Below, one piece after another: positions 17,840 through 27,100 of a DNA stretch of 47,870 bases. Under the pieces are notes generated by a model. The model searched no databases. It was given only the letters and a program-made list of their open reading frames with translations, and was not told the origin of the DNA. Both the position numbers and the translations under genes were made by a program. The DNA lies in contig JAUJPD010000001.1 of NCBI GenBank assembly GCA_030447315.1, positions 1-47,870 of the forward strand. The letters run 5' to 3'. Each line of letters opens with the position of its first letter. Within the stretch, counting starts at the first letter, position 1. The stretch is from Actinomycetota bacterium (GTDB taxonomy: Bacteria; Actinomycetota; CADDZG01; WHSQ01).

Positions 17840-18353
17840 CCTGGTCCACCTCCTTCTCGAGTATGCGAGCCAGTTTCTTGCGCCCACGGTGCACCCGTGC
17901 AAGGACGGTGCCCCGTGGTGAATCCGTGATCTTCGCCGCCTGAGCTGCGGTGAACCCGTCGAGGTCCATCAAGGTGATCGCGATGCGCTGCTCCTCGGAA
18001 AGCTCCCATAGCGCCGCGTGAACCGCCTCCTTCCGGACGTTGGCGACCGCATCACCCGCGACATCGACGTGTGCCGCCAGCGTCGGGTCGGATTCGCTGG
18101 GAACCTCTCGCCGGGTCGATGCACGTCTGAGCAAACTGCGACCTGTATTAAGGCAGATGGTCGCGATCCAGGGTTCAACCTTCCGTGGAGGCCGCCCTGA
18201 AGACCAGGCGTCGAATGCTCTCGTGAATGTCTCTTGGACGACGTCTTCGACGTCATCAGGATCAACCAGACGCCGTGCGAGGTTGTAGACGAGGTCGAGC
18301 GCAGGAAGCGTGGCCTCCAGGAACTCGTCGTGTGCTCTCCTGCGGATACTCAT
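17829..18353 (-). CDS. ECF-family RNA polymerase sigma factor
   Basis: The 174-residue protein has sigma region 2 (LVYNLARRLVDPDDVEDVVQ, ETFTRAFDAW) and region 4 (ALWELSEEQRIAITLMDLDG, then TDSPRGTVLARVHRGRKKLA), with no region 1.1 or 3. ATG 18353 overlaps the DUF3179 stop as ATGA. The downstream overlapping ZAS anti-sigma gene makes a SigR/SigE-like pair. The operon probably includes its own regulon core. Confidence 0.92.
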   Translation of the reverse strand: MSIRRRAHDEFLEATLPALDLVYNLARRLVDPDDVEDVVQETFTRAFDAWSSGRPPRKVEPWIATICLNTGRSLLRRASTRREVPSESDPTLAAHVDVAGDAVANVRKEAVHAALWELSEEQRIAITLMDLDGFTAAQAAKITDSPRGTVLARVHRGRKKLARILEKEVDQVEA

Positions 18354-19535
18354 GGCTCCCACACCTCGGTATCGGGGTGGAAAGCCGCCCAGTCGAACCA
18401 GAAGGAGTCGGTACCCCCGGCCGGTTGCAGTCTCTGACCCGAGAGCGGACCCTCCACCGCCCGCCCGAAGGTATCCCACTCGCTGAGCGTGCGGGTATCC
18501 ATGATCCGTCCGCCGATGACAGCGAAGGTCTGGCGCTTACCGTTCAAAACGGCAGAGAACGCCGATGCTGCTCCCACATCCCTGGATGTCGCTATGTCCG
18601 CCGCATCGAGAGCAGAGACAGTCCCTCTTTCCAGAACACCACCACCGGCTCCCCGCCAACCTCCGCCCCGACCACGGTGAGCCCAGCCGCGCCTCCTGGC
18701 GCAGCCGGAAGTAGGGGAAGGCAACGGCATCACCTCCGGCCTCGATACCCAGAACCCGTTCGACCGCGGCAAGACGTCCGTCGACCTCGCCCTCGTAGAG
18801 GAAAGGAGCCTTGTCCACGTCGTCGTAACCGGGGTAGGGATTCTCGCCATATCGCCGCTCGTAGCCTGTGTCGCGGCTCAGAACCTGGCCGCCCGGATGT
18901 GCCGAGGCAAAGTCCGCCCACGAGACGATCTGCACCGGCACCCGAGTGAGCTCCCGGCCCTTCTGGGGTCCCGTCAGCGCGACGCCGGTTACCTGCGGCC
19001 ACAACGACTCCGTCGCGCGGTCGTACATGAGCAGATTCGAGTTGATGAGTTTCCCGGAGGTTCCGAAGGTCGTGATCTCTGCTTCTATCCGTGGACGCTC
19101 AAAGGCGATCGCGGTATTGCACAGCGGGCAGAACGTCACCGCAACGGGCGTCCCGCTCACGGTGTCGTTGACGATCTCGTGCCACGTCATGATCTGCAGC
19201 GGATATGCCCGGGCCTCATCTCCCAGCTGGAGCGCGATCACGGGTTCTCGCTCGTTAAGCCAATCAACCTCGGCGGCCGCGACGAAGGAGGGCTCGTCAA
19301 TGGCCGGAATGCCGTCGGGCGGGATCACTTCGACGATGTCGTCGGGATCCAAACCGGCATCGGCGGCCGCCGCCTCAGGTCCCGGCCTAGTCCGCGGTTC
19401 CGCGCCTGCGGAGCTTGGTCCTTGGGTCCTCGTCAACAGGTAAGCCACCGATGCGGCAGCCACAAGCAGCAACAGCACAGTGATGACTGGAACAACGACA
19501 TAAGGTCGGGTGCGGCGACGCCCATCCTGGGCCAT
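18350..19535 (-). CDS. DUF3179 protein, membrane-anchored (two frameshifts)
   Basis: A single N-terminal membrane helix (YVVVPVITVLLLLVAAASVA) is followed by an outside DUF3179 domain: DDIVEVIPPDGIPAIDEPSF, ARAYPLQIMTWHEIVNDTV, VTFCPLCNTAIAFERP, TFGTSGKLINSNLLMYDRAT. The rest of the domain continues in other frames: LTVVGAEVGGEPVVVFWKEG, then ALDAADIATSRDVGAASAFS to FWFDWAAFHPDTEV. Shifts lie near 18690 and 18630. CPLC is a conserved cysteine pair of the family. Function is unknown. The start overlaps the TlpA stop (TGATG). Confidence 0.8.
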
Positions 19536-20092
19536 CAGCTCGATACCTCCAGGTGCTCCTGGATCAGGGACGTCAGCTGTTCTTCGCTGAGTTGACCCAC
19601 CACGACCTCGGCGATGCCTCCGCCCGCGTCGATGAACACCGTCGTCGGCATCCCCCTCCCGCCGAAGGCATTGAACAGCTGCCCCTCGGGATCTTCCGCC
19701 AGGCGATACGTGACACCCGTCGAGCGTGCCAGTTCCTCCGCGGAGGATCTGCGATCACTCTGGTTGACCCCGACGAAGTCGACACTCCCGCGCAAACGCT
19801 GATGTACCTGTTCGAACGCGGGCATCTCTGCAGCGCAGCTGGGACACCACGAAGCCCAGAAGTTCACCACCATGGGACGTCCCCTATAGCTCTCCAATGT
19901 GAAGCGGCCGCCGTCGAAGTCCGTCAGCGCCACAGACAGGTGCGCTTGATCTTCATCGCTAGAAGACGCACCTTCACGAAGCAGCCAGATGGCAGAGGCC
20001 GCGCCCAGCACTACCAGCGCAAAGATCGCGATCGTCTTGCGCACTGGTGGCGGACTGGGCCTCCCACCTACACGTTCGTCTTCGACAGTCAT
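19535..20092 (-). CDS. TlpA/ResA-like membrane-anchored thioredoxin
   Basis: The 185-residue protein has one N-terminal helix (KTIAIFALVVLGAASAIWLL) and an external thioredoxin fold with VVNFWASWCPSCAAEMPAF (active site WCPSC) and the cis-proline GMPTTVFID. It reduces or transfers disulfides on the outer face of the membrane. First gene of the operon. Its pairing with DUF3179 (CPLC cysteines) and a zinc anti-sigma factor suggests a thiol-stress theme. Confidence 0.88.
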   Translation of the reverse strand: MTVEDERVGGRPSPPPVRKTIAIFALVVLGAASAIWLLREGASSSDEDQAHLSVALTDFDGGRFTLESYRGRPMVVNFWASWCPSCAAEMPAFEQVHQRLRGSVDFVGVNQSDRRSSAEELARSTGVTYRLAEDPEGQLFNAFGGRGMPTTVFIDAGGGIAEVVVGQLSEEQLTSLIQEHLEVSS

Positions 20093-20221
20093 AGTTGTGA
20101 CTCGTATCCTCTCGTGGATGCGTTCTTATCCCAATGGACTCCGCGAGCCCCCTGCTGATTGCCGCATGCAAGCGATCCGGCGCCTTCTGCGTCCGTAGGT
20201 ATATGGATGCTGGAGGCGCAG

Positions 20222-20494
20222 ATGAATCAGCCAGCTAGAACACGATGGGTCATCTCAGCAGGGATCGCGATCGCCGGTATCGCCCTGGCCGTAGCTGCCG
20301 TCTTCATCTACAGCGGGCAGCGAGCGGAAGCGCGCTGTGAGAGGTGGCGAAATGACTTCGCCATCGCGGGAGCCAATATGGACAAGGCGCTCCGGCTCGA
20401 CGATCAAGAGATGGTGAAAGCGCTGGGTCAAGAGTTCGGCTCCCTGTTGCAGACACAGCCGGATGGTTGTCTACGGCCGCCTCGGCGTCTGTAA
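20222..20494 (+). CDS. Small membrane-anchored protein (90 aa)
   Basis: ATG 20222 has GGAGG 5 nt upstream. One N-terminal helix (WVISAGIAIAGIALAVAAVFIY) is followed by an outside helix-rich tail (CERWRNDFAIAGANMDKALR, then DDQEMVKALGQEFGSLL) with two cysteines, one near each end. It is divergent from the tlpA operon. Family not recognised. Confidence 0.6.
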   Translation: MNQPARTRWVISAGIAIAGIALAVAAVFIYSGQRAEARCERWRNDFAIAGANMDKALRLDDQEMVKALGQEFGSLLQTQPDGCLRPPRRL

Positions 20495-20819
20495 ACGAAC
20501 TGCACCGGATCGGGTATGTCCCCTCGGCCTTTAGGTGTTCCGGCCAGCGCAGCTCGAGGTCCACACCGAGACCGTGCGCACAGATACGTGCAGACCTGGG
20601 AACAAAAGGTCTCGTCTAAGGACGACGCTTAGTTACCGGTTAGCCCGCTCACAAGTTCTGGAGACGAAGGCTTCGTGCCACAAGCTAGAGGAGCCCCCCT
20701 GGCCATCCGCTTCGGACCACCGACCACCACCCAGTGGTCTCTCCAGTAACTTCTTATCGATCGCACGCCCGGTGTGCGAGTCCCCTGATCCGATCCGATA
20801 GGCGGTATCTGGAAGCCGG
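20495..20819. other. Intergenic stretch with no supported gene
   Basis: Open frames here look random. I see only a 6-bp stem-loop at 20761-20779 (TCGCAC / GTGCGA, loop GCCCGGT) and a short ACGAA/TTCGT stem around 20667. No tRNA or convincing promoter was found. Confidence 0.4.
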
Positions 20820-21968
20820 TTGAAAAAGGCGCTGATCGTAGAGCAAGGCTTCAGCCGGGGAGCCGTGGCCGCGGCACGTGCTTTGGCCGCGGCCGGCTGG
20901 CTCGTAGGGGTCGGCTGCCCAGGTGGCCGTGGACCGGCCTCCCTTTCGAAGGCCTGCCACAGGCGCCATCACGTCCCCGCCGCTCACGAGGACAGCCTCG
21001 CATTCGTGGACAGCGTGAACCGAGCCATCCGGGAACAGGGCTACGAGGTGCTCTTCGGCGCGGGAGAATCGGAGGTGCTGGCACTGTCGGCTGACCGGAC
21101 GGAGCTGTTGGGGGTGGTGCCTCACGCCCCTCACGATGCGGTTGTTGCCGCGCTGGACAAGGATCGGATGGAGGCCGCAGCGCACTCCGTCGGCTTCTCG
21201 GTCCCAGAGAAGCTCGATCTCGCCACGACATCCGACGAGGGTGAACCGATCATCGTCAAAGCCACGACCCACGCCCGCCCGGAGCATCCCGGCCTGCCCC
21301 CTCGTGTCGATACCAGCATGGTTGTCGGCGTGAGTGCCGCTCGCCGCCGGGTGGCGGAACTGGAAGAGCTGGGAGCGCAGGCGCGCGTTCAGAGGTTCTA
21401 CCGAGGCACGCTGCTTGCCTACTCGGCCGTTGTCGATCGCTCCGGGTCGGTGGTCGCGGACGCGATGCAGGTAGCGACAAGGATCTGGCCCCCCGGGGCA
21501 GGGGCGAGTTGTCGCGCCGAGACGGTGCCCGTTGACATGGCGATCTCGGATGCAGCCAGCGCTTTGTTCGCAAAGCTCGGCTGGTTCGGCTTAGCCGAGC
21601 TGCAGTTCCTCGTTCCCGACGATGGCGAGCCACGACTGATCGACCTGAACGGCCGCTTCTATGGCTCTTTAGCCCTGGCGGTAGCGGCCGGGGCGAACCT
21701 GCCCGCTACCTGGGCGGCCCTGGCGACCGGCCGGACGGTGGCACCCAGCAGGGCCCGGCCGGGAGTGACCTATCAGTGGCTCGAGGGCGATCTGCGACGG
21801 GCATGCGTAGAGCGGCGGGGCGGATTGCTGCGCGATCTGCGGTCGTGTGTGAGCTACGCACGCGGAAGCGTTCACAGCCTGGCCAGCGCCGGCGACCCCG
21901 GCCCCCTCTTCGGTCGGTTAGCCCAGATCGGAAGAGCGGCGGTGCGCGCCCCGTTGCGGTCGTCTTAA
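20820..21968 (+). CDS. ATP-grasp carboxylate-amine ligase-like protein
   Basis: The 382-residue protein begins ALIVEQGFSRGAVAAARALA, a pre-ATP-grasp fold. The central ATP-grasp part has ALDKDRMEAAAHSVGFSVPE, EPIIVKATTH, and the metal-binding end LAELQFLVPDDGEPRLIDLN with GRFYGSL. It likely ligates a carboxylate to an amine using ATP; substrates are unknown. It starts with TTG 20820. The gene carries no overlap with neighbours, so its link to the lipid genes downstream is only positional. Confidence 0.75.
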   Translation: MKKALIVEQGFSRGAVAAARALAAAGWLVGVGCPGGRGPASLSKACHRRHHVPAAHEDSLAFVDSVNRAIREQGYEVLFGAGESEVLALSADRTELLGVVPHAPHDAVVAALDKDRMEAAAHSVGFSVPEKLDLATTSDEGEPIIVKATTHARPEHPGLPPRVDTSMVVGVSAARRRVAELEELGAQARVQRFYRGTLLAYSAVVDRSGSVVADAMQVATRIWPPGAGASCRAETVPVDMAISDAASALFAKLGWFGLAELQFLVPDDGEPRLIDLNGRFYGSLALAVAAGANLPATWAALATGRTVAPSRARPGVTYQWLEGDLRRACVERRGGLLRDLRSCVSYARGSVHSLASAGDPGPLFGRLAQIGRAAVRAPLRSS

Positions 21969-22094
21969 GAACATCCCATATACGGCTCTGTGTGGCTGGG
22001 GGATCATGCGATCCGCCGAAGGGTGACGAGAATCAGTGGCCGCGCAAGCGAGCAAGGCGCCTGCGGGGCTGGGCGTCGCACACCCGAATCTGAA

Positions 22095-23090
22095 ATGCTC
22101 CGTTCCACCGTGGATCCAGCCGCTCTCGCGCAAGTCGCACACGAAGGGAGAGGCCTCGCGCTGAGCCTCCTGGCCACCGTGTTCTTAGCCGGGTTCCGGC
22201 ATGGCTTCGATATCGATCACGTTGCCGCGATCACCGATATCGCGAGCGCTTCACCTAGTCGAAAGGTGTCTCTGTGGCTGGCGACTGCTTATGCGCTCGG
22301 CCACATGCTGATGGTTCTCGGCCTCGGGGTGGTTGCGGTGTTCGCCGGGGACACGATCCCTGGTTCGTTCGACTTGATCGCCCAGAGGTTGATCGGCTTG
22401 AGCCTTCTCCTATTGGGTCTGTACGTCCTGTACTCCGTCATCCGCCATCGCCGGGACTTCCGCATGAGGAGCCGGTGGATGTCGCTGATCGCGGGGGCGC
22501 GCCGGGGACTGCAGTGGATGAGACCGGTCCGGCAGGTCGTGATCGAACACGAGCACGAGCACCCCATCCAGGGTCATCATGATCACGCGCACGACCACGA
22601 AGGGTCCACCCTCTTAGGAACCCCGCCACCACCGATCGCGACGCGTACCGAGACGCATATCCACACTCACGAACACCTAGTCACGATGCCGTCCGATCCG
22701 TTCACGGAGTACAGCATGAAGACGTCGTTCCTTATCGGGATGATCCATGGCGTCGGGGCGGAGACGCCGACACAGATCCTCTTGTTCACAACCGCCGCCG
22801 GCCTGGCAGGTGCGCTTGGGGGCGTGACCCTGGTCGGGATGTTCGTTGCGGGACTATTGCTCGGCAATACGGTCCTGGCGATCGTCTCGACCGCCGGGGT
22901 GTCGGCAGGGACGAAGGTAGCGAGGCTTCACATGGGAGTGGCGACAACAGCGGCCGTGATCAGCATCTACGTCGGCTGGTCTTACCTCTTTGCCACAACG
23001 ACCTCCTCCCGGTATCTCTCCCGCTCTGACCCCCTCATCATCACCGGAGTCGTTAGGAGCGGCGGGCGGGTTATCCTGCACGCCCGTTGA
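22095..23090 (+). CDS. NicO-family nickel/cobalt transporter
   Basis: A six-to-seven-helix protein has the NicO/RcnA signature RHGFDIDHVAAITD in helix 2, a second motif IGMIHGVGAETPTQ, and a His-rich cytoplasmic loop (HEHEHPIQGHHDHAHDHEG plus THIHTHEH) for metal binding. It transports Ni2+ or Co2+ across the cytoplasmic membrane. The start is taken at ATG 22095; a GTG at 21990 would add a Gly/Arg-rich leader unlike the family. The last ~35 codons look non-natural; one added base near 22993 gives SYLFGHNDLLPVSLPL and a stop at 23029, which I think is the true end. Confidence 0.8.
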   Translation: MLRSTVDPAALAQVAHEGRGLALSLLATVFLAGFRHGFDIDHVAAITDIASASPSRKVSLWLATAYALGHMLMVLGLGVVAVFAGDTIPGSFDLIAQRLIGLSLLLLGLYVLYSVIRHRRDFRMRSRWMSLIAGARRGLQWMRPVRQVVIEHEHEHPIQGHHDHAHDHEGSTLLGTPPPPIATRTETHIHTHEHLVTMPSDPFTEYSMKTSFLIGMIHGVGAETPTQILLFTTAAGLAGALGGVTLVGMFVAGLLLGNTVLAIVSTAGVSAGTKVARLHMGVATTAAVISIYVGWSYLFATTTSSRYLSRSDPLIITGVVRSGGRVILHAR

Positions 23091-23183
23091 AGAAGCGAGC
23101 TGCGGCTCCTTTCTGCCTCGGTCCTGTCCAGCGTCGGGCCGTCCGCCCCTAGGGGCTAGCACCTACACCACAAGGAGGTGGGC

Positions 23184-23762
23184 ATGGAGCTGCGCTACCC
23201 GCTTACCCGGTATGTCTACCGCCCGGTTTCTGCTCCGCTTGCCGCACTGCTCGCCCGAACTCGTGTCACCCCTACCCAGGTCACTTACGCGAGCGCCGCT
23301 CTCAGCTTTGGTGGGGGAGCCGCCTTCGCCACCCGGATGTATCCGTTGGGCGCAGCACTCACCTTCTTGGGTTCCATCACCGACTGCATCGACGGTGATC
23401 TGGCCCGCGAAACAGGACGTACCTCACCGTCTGGGTCATACCTCGACCATGTATTCGACCGCTGGACGGATGCGGCACTCATCCTGGGCTTGACCTTCTC
23501 GGATCTCGACAGCTTCGCGACGCCGGGGTTCGTGGCGCTTCTCGGAACCTTCATGACGAGCTACACGCGAACCAAAGCTCAAGCGGTTGGAACCGATTGT
23601 GAGGTTGGCATCGCTGGGCGTGACGCGCGCATGCTGATCCTCGTGGTGACGGGCGTGACCGGCTATATCGCCATCGGTCTGTGGAGCGTGGCGGTCCTGG
23701 GTCTCATCACGGCCGTGCACAGGATGGCCTGGACGATCAGGAGGCTCGATGCAGCGGGTTGA
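23184..23762 (+). CDS. CDP-alcohol phosphatidyltransferase
   Basis: The 192-residue membrane enzyme has the complete family motif D-G-x2-A-R-x8-G-x3-D-x3-D (DGDLAR ... GSYLDHVFD). It moves a phosphatidyl or similar group from a CDP-alcohol to an alcohol acceptor. ATG 23184 has AAGGAGG 5 nt upstream. It overlaps the next gene, a G1P dehydrogenase, by 14 nt, so its acceptor or donor probably contains sn-glycerol-1-phosphate. Confidence 0.88.
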   Translation: MELRYPLTRYVYRPVSAPLAALLARTRVTPTQVTYASAALSFGGGAAFATRMYPLGAALTFLGSITDCIDGDLARETGRTSPSGSYLDHVFDRWTDAALILGLTFSDLDSFATPGFVALLGTFMTSYTRTKAQAVGTDCEVGIAGRDARMLILVVTGVTGYIAIGLWSVAVLGLITAVHRMAWTIRRLDAAG

Positions 23763-24822
23763 GCGCGAGCTAGAGCCGCGTCCGGAGACGCGCCCCGTCC
23801 TCTTCATCACGCGCTCTCGCGGCGACCACGACGTGGCTGCTCGGCGACTGGCTAGCTATATCGCCGACCTTGGTTTCTCCCGTCCGCACTTGGTCGCTTC
23901 CTCACGTGCGTTGGATCTGTTAGCCGAACTGCGGCCGGTACAGACCAACGTGGTGCCGACCCTTGCCACCGCCACGGAGGCACGAGCTTGCGCAAAACGT
24001 GCTCGAGCCAAAGGTGCAGACGTAGTGATCGGGAGCGGCGGGGGATTCAGCCTTGATTTCGCGAAGGCAGCTGCCACGGCGGCCGACCTTCCCATGGTCG
24101 CGATACCGACGCAACTGTCGCACGATGGATTCGCATCTCCTGTGTCGATCCTTACCGACGGCCGAGGCCGGCGGGTCACCCTCGAGGTTCGTACGCCCGA
24201 AGCGGTATTCCTGTCGCTGCCGACGGTCGCCCAGGCGCCTAAGCAGGCGTTCGTCGCGGGGCTCGGGGACCTCCTGTCGAACCGGCTCGCGCTGCTCGAT
24301 TGGGAGCTGGCCGAACGCCGAGGCAACGACATCGTCATTCCTTCGGCGCGTGCGCTGGCGCGGGAGTCCGTGGAGCTGATCGATCCTCTTCTGCATAGCG
24401 ATCCAGAACGAACCTGCAAGGACCCACAGCGCCTCGCGTTGCTGGCCACGGCTTTAGTCAACTCGGGTCGTGCGATGTTCATCGCGGGCAGCTCCCGTCC
24501 GGCCTCGGGGGCCGAGCACAAGATCTCGCATGCCATCGACGCGGTGCTTCGCCCTCGAGCCCTGCACGGCGCTCAGGTGGCCTTCGGCTGCGTGATCTCC
24601 TCGCATCTCCACGGAGCGGATACCTCCGAGATCCTGCAGATCCTTACCAATCTGGGACTGCCGACCCATCCCGGTGATCTGCGCCTCACCCGGGCGGAGC
24701 TTCGCGACGTTCTCGACCATGCCATGACACTGCGCCCCGAGCGCTACACGATCCTCGACGAGCTCCCTCGCTATCACGGGGCGGTCGACGATCTGATCAG
24801 CGACCTGTGGCCGGACGTCTGA
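23749..24822 (+). CDS. sn-Glycerol-1-phosphate dehydrogenase (EgsA/AraM type)
   Basis: The 357-residue protein belongs to the iron/zinc alcohol dehydrogenase superfamily. It has an NAD(P) glycine motif GSGGGFSLDFAK (~95-106) and the G1P-dehydrogenase block IPTQLSHDGFASPVSIL (metal Asp126). The metal histidines lie in SGAEHKISHAID (257/261) and LHGAQVAFG (273). These features separate it from glycerol dehydrogenase. It reduces dihydroxyacetone phosphate to sn-glycerol-1-phosphate, the archaeal-type glycerol stereoisomer. It is translationally coupled to the phosphatidyltransferase upstream. Use of G1P in this bacterium is inferred. Confidence 0.85.
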   Translation: MQRVERELEPRPETRPVLFITRSRGDHDVAARRLASYIADLGFSRPHLVASSRALDLLAELRPVQTNVVPTLATATEARACAKRARAKGADVVIGSGGGFSLDFAKAAATAADLPMVAIPTQLSHDGFASPVSILTDGRGRRVTLEVRTPEAVFLSLPTVAQAPKQAFVAGLGDLLSNRLALLDWELAERRGNDIVIPSARALARESVELIDPLLHSDPERTCKDPQRLALLATALVNSGRAMFIAGSSRPASGAEHKISHAIDAVLRPRALHGAQVAFGCVISSHLHGADTSEILQILTNLGLPTHPGDLRLTRAELRDVLDHAMTLRPERYTILDELPRYHGAVDDLISDLWPDV

Positions 24823-24844
24823 TCCGGACAGCGGGCGTCTCCCG

Positions 24845-25582
24845 ATGCTGCAAGTAGATGTCGCCCCGGGCGTCCATCGGATCCAGAACGCCTACACGAA
24901 CTGGTACCTCATCGAGGAAGGTTCCAGCCTCACCGTGGTCGATTGCGGGACGCGATCGTCGTGGGCGTCGTTCGAGGACGCGCTGCAGAGACTGGGGCGG
25001 AAAGCCTCAGACGTCGAGGCCGTTGTCCTAACCCACGCCCACTTCGATCACATCGGTTTCGCGGAACGCGCCCGCTCCGAGTTGGGGGTGCCGGTCCTGG
25101 TGCACGAGAGAGACGTCGAGTTGACCAAGCGCCCGATGAGCTATGCCCACGAACGAAGCCGGCTCCCCTACCTGCTCATGCCGAAAGCCATGCCGATCGT
25201 GGCCGGCCTGCTGCGCGAGCGCGCCTTCTGGCCAACGCCCGTCGAAAAGGTAGAGACGTACAGCGGGGGCCGCCTGGCCGTACCAGGCTCGCCCGAGGTC
25301 GTTTTCACGCCGGGGCACACCTTCGGGCACTGCGCGCTGCATCTTCATGGTCGGGACACCCTCATCGCCGGTGACTGCATCGTGACCTTGAATCCCTACA
25401 CGGGAAGAACGGGCCCACAGATCGTCGCGGGAGCCGCTACCGCCGACAGCGGCGCCGCCCTGGCGTCCCTCGACGCGGTGGCCGCAACCGGCGCCACCAT
25501 CGTATTGACGGGCCACGGCGACCCCTGGCGCGGCGGCGCGCAGGAGGCGGTACGACTGGCTCGAGAAGCCGGGCGCTCCTGA
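24845..25582 (+). CDS. MBL-fold metallo-hydrolase
   Basis: The 245-residue beta-lactamase-fold hydrolase has LTHAHFDHIGF (HxHxDH), the His of TPGHTFGHCALH, the Asp of IAGDCIVT and a final His in LTGHGDPW, enough to bind two metals. It starts at ATG 24845, 22 nt after the G1P dehydrogenase stop, so it could share the transcript. Substrate is unknown; it has no signal peptide. Confidence 0.85.
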   Translation: MLQVDVAPGVHRIQNAYTNWYLIEEGSSLTVVDCGTRSSWASFEDALQRLGRKASDVEAVVLTHAHFDHIGFAERARSELGVPVLVHERDVELTKRPMSYAHERSRLPYLLMPKAMPIVAGLLRERAFWPTPVEKVETYSGGRLAVPGSPEVVFTPGHTFGHCALHLHGRDTLIAGDCIVTLNPYTGRTGPQIVAGAATADSGAALASLDAVAATGATIVLTGHGDPWRGGAQEAVRLAREAGRS

Positions 25583-25599
25583 GGACTCAGACCCACCTG

Positions 25600-25619
25600 C
25601 CGGCCCTGCTCGGGGCCGG
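25600..25619. terminator. GC-rich hairpin between convergent genes
   Basis: CCGGCCC (25600-25606) pairs perfectly with GGGCCGG (25613-25619) around TGCTCG. It lies between two convergent stop codons, as expected for a two-way terminator; there is no T-run. Confidence 0.5.
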
Positions 25620-25621
25620 GG

Positions 25622-26959
25622 CTAGCAGTAGATGTAGGGGTCCTTGGTGTTTCCGAAGCTCTCGCCGAGAACCGCGGCGTTGTCCCAATAAGCGTGGCGA
25701 GCTTCGATCTGCGCGGTCATGAAGGCGCACGGCTCGGCCCCCTTGCGCCGCTCGGCTTTTCCTCCCACGCCTAGATGAGCGAGGGTCTCGCCGACGACCT
25801 TGTGCTCGTTGTCCGGCGTGATCACGCCCCACCCGGTCTGCAACCAGGGGGCCGCGGAAAGGACCGGGACCGAAGTCGCCCCGAACAGCCCACCCTTGCC
25901 CGGCTTGTAGTCGCCGGTCACCGGGTAGTAAGCGCCTTCCTCCAGAGCGCGACGCATCTGCCAGTTGGTGAAAGAGATCCTGCCTTGCACCATGAGAGGG
26001 GTCTTCACACCTTTGGCGACAACTCCGCCGGAGTGGCCCGCCGCCCGGCGGGCGGCGAGGAGGACCCGAGAGAACGTTCCCGCGCTGCGAGGCGTGGCGA
26101 AGCTCGTTCCGCTGACCGACTTCGTGCCCTCTTCACAGCTGCGGCAATACGGCAGCTCTTGTGTGAAGTCACCCACGAAATCACTGAAGCTGCCCGAGAC
26201 GACCTGCCGGCCCTCGGTGTCGCCCTCTTCGAACCCGGCGATCCCCACGGTCCACCACGGACCCGAGGTCTCGTCGAGAGCGGCCAGCGTCGGGTCGTTC
26301 GCGGCGGCGCCGAAGTGCATCTTGCCGTTCTTGACGACACCCGTGTAGCTGTGACTGAGGTGGTTCAAGGTCGGGATGCTGGTGAAGGGGCCGTAGCTGG
26401 TGCTGACAAGATCTACGGCGGGGTGTGTGAAAGCCCACTTCTCAGACGCGTCGCTGATGTCGTCCACACTGACGACGATGGCGTCCGGATTGGCGGCCAA
26501 GACGGCGCCGGTCGTTCCGATCCCGTGGGCGCTATCGTCGCCGTCCGGTCGCAGGCGCTTCCCGTCGGCCTGGAACGACACGCCGATGAGGTTGGTGCCG
26601 CGAACCAATAGGGCTCGCCCTCCTGGATACGGTCGAACTGAGCCCTGTCCTTGGCGAAGTCTTTCTGGAAGTCGCCGGTTCGGGTGAGGTGGATGATGTT
26701 GTCCTTGCCGATCCCGAACTCTTTCAAGACCTGCGGAGTCACGCTGGAGGGCCTGGACTTACCGTAGAGACTTCCGCCCGCATGGAAGAACTCGTGGTAC
26801 GGGTTGGTCGCCGAGTCGATCACGGCGACCACGCGCGCGGCGTGGCGCCTGCGGCGGTTTGGACGCCCCGCTTTTCACGAAACCGGCGGCCTGGGCAGCC
26901 CCCATGGGCACCAGCGCCGCCACCAGAGCTGCACCGGTGAGAGCCATGGCGCGCTTCAT
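25622..26959 (-). CDS. Secreted subtilisin-like serine protease (S8), two frameshifts
   Basis: A Sec signal peptide (MKRAMALTGAALVAALVPMG ending AQAA) precedes a subtilase. Frame 2 has the catalytic Asp in VVAVIDSATNPYHEFF; frame 3 has the His in DDSAHGIGTTGAVLA and the Ser in SGTSFATP. Frames change near 26835 and 26606; the second is repaired by one extra G. ATG 26959 has GGAGGTG 9 nt upstream. The product would be about 440 residues and exported. The C-terminal part (TGWGVITPDNEHKVVGE onward) is a short extra domain with a Cys-terminated end. Confidence 0.8.
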
Positions 26960-27100
26960 CAACAGTCGCACCTCCGCTTGGTTGGTCACTCGGGCACTTC
27001 CCTGAGGGATAGTTCTCCGGCCGCCAGACCATCCCTGCCCGCAGGGCCCCGACCACTGCCGGCGGGGCTAGATACCGCTCGATGAGGGCATAAAGGAACG

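Noticed and set aside
21969-22094. Possible cobalamin riboswitch before the NicO gene
   Set aside because: A short stretch loosely resembles the core, but the B12 box and the paired arms are not seen.
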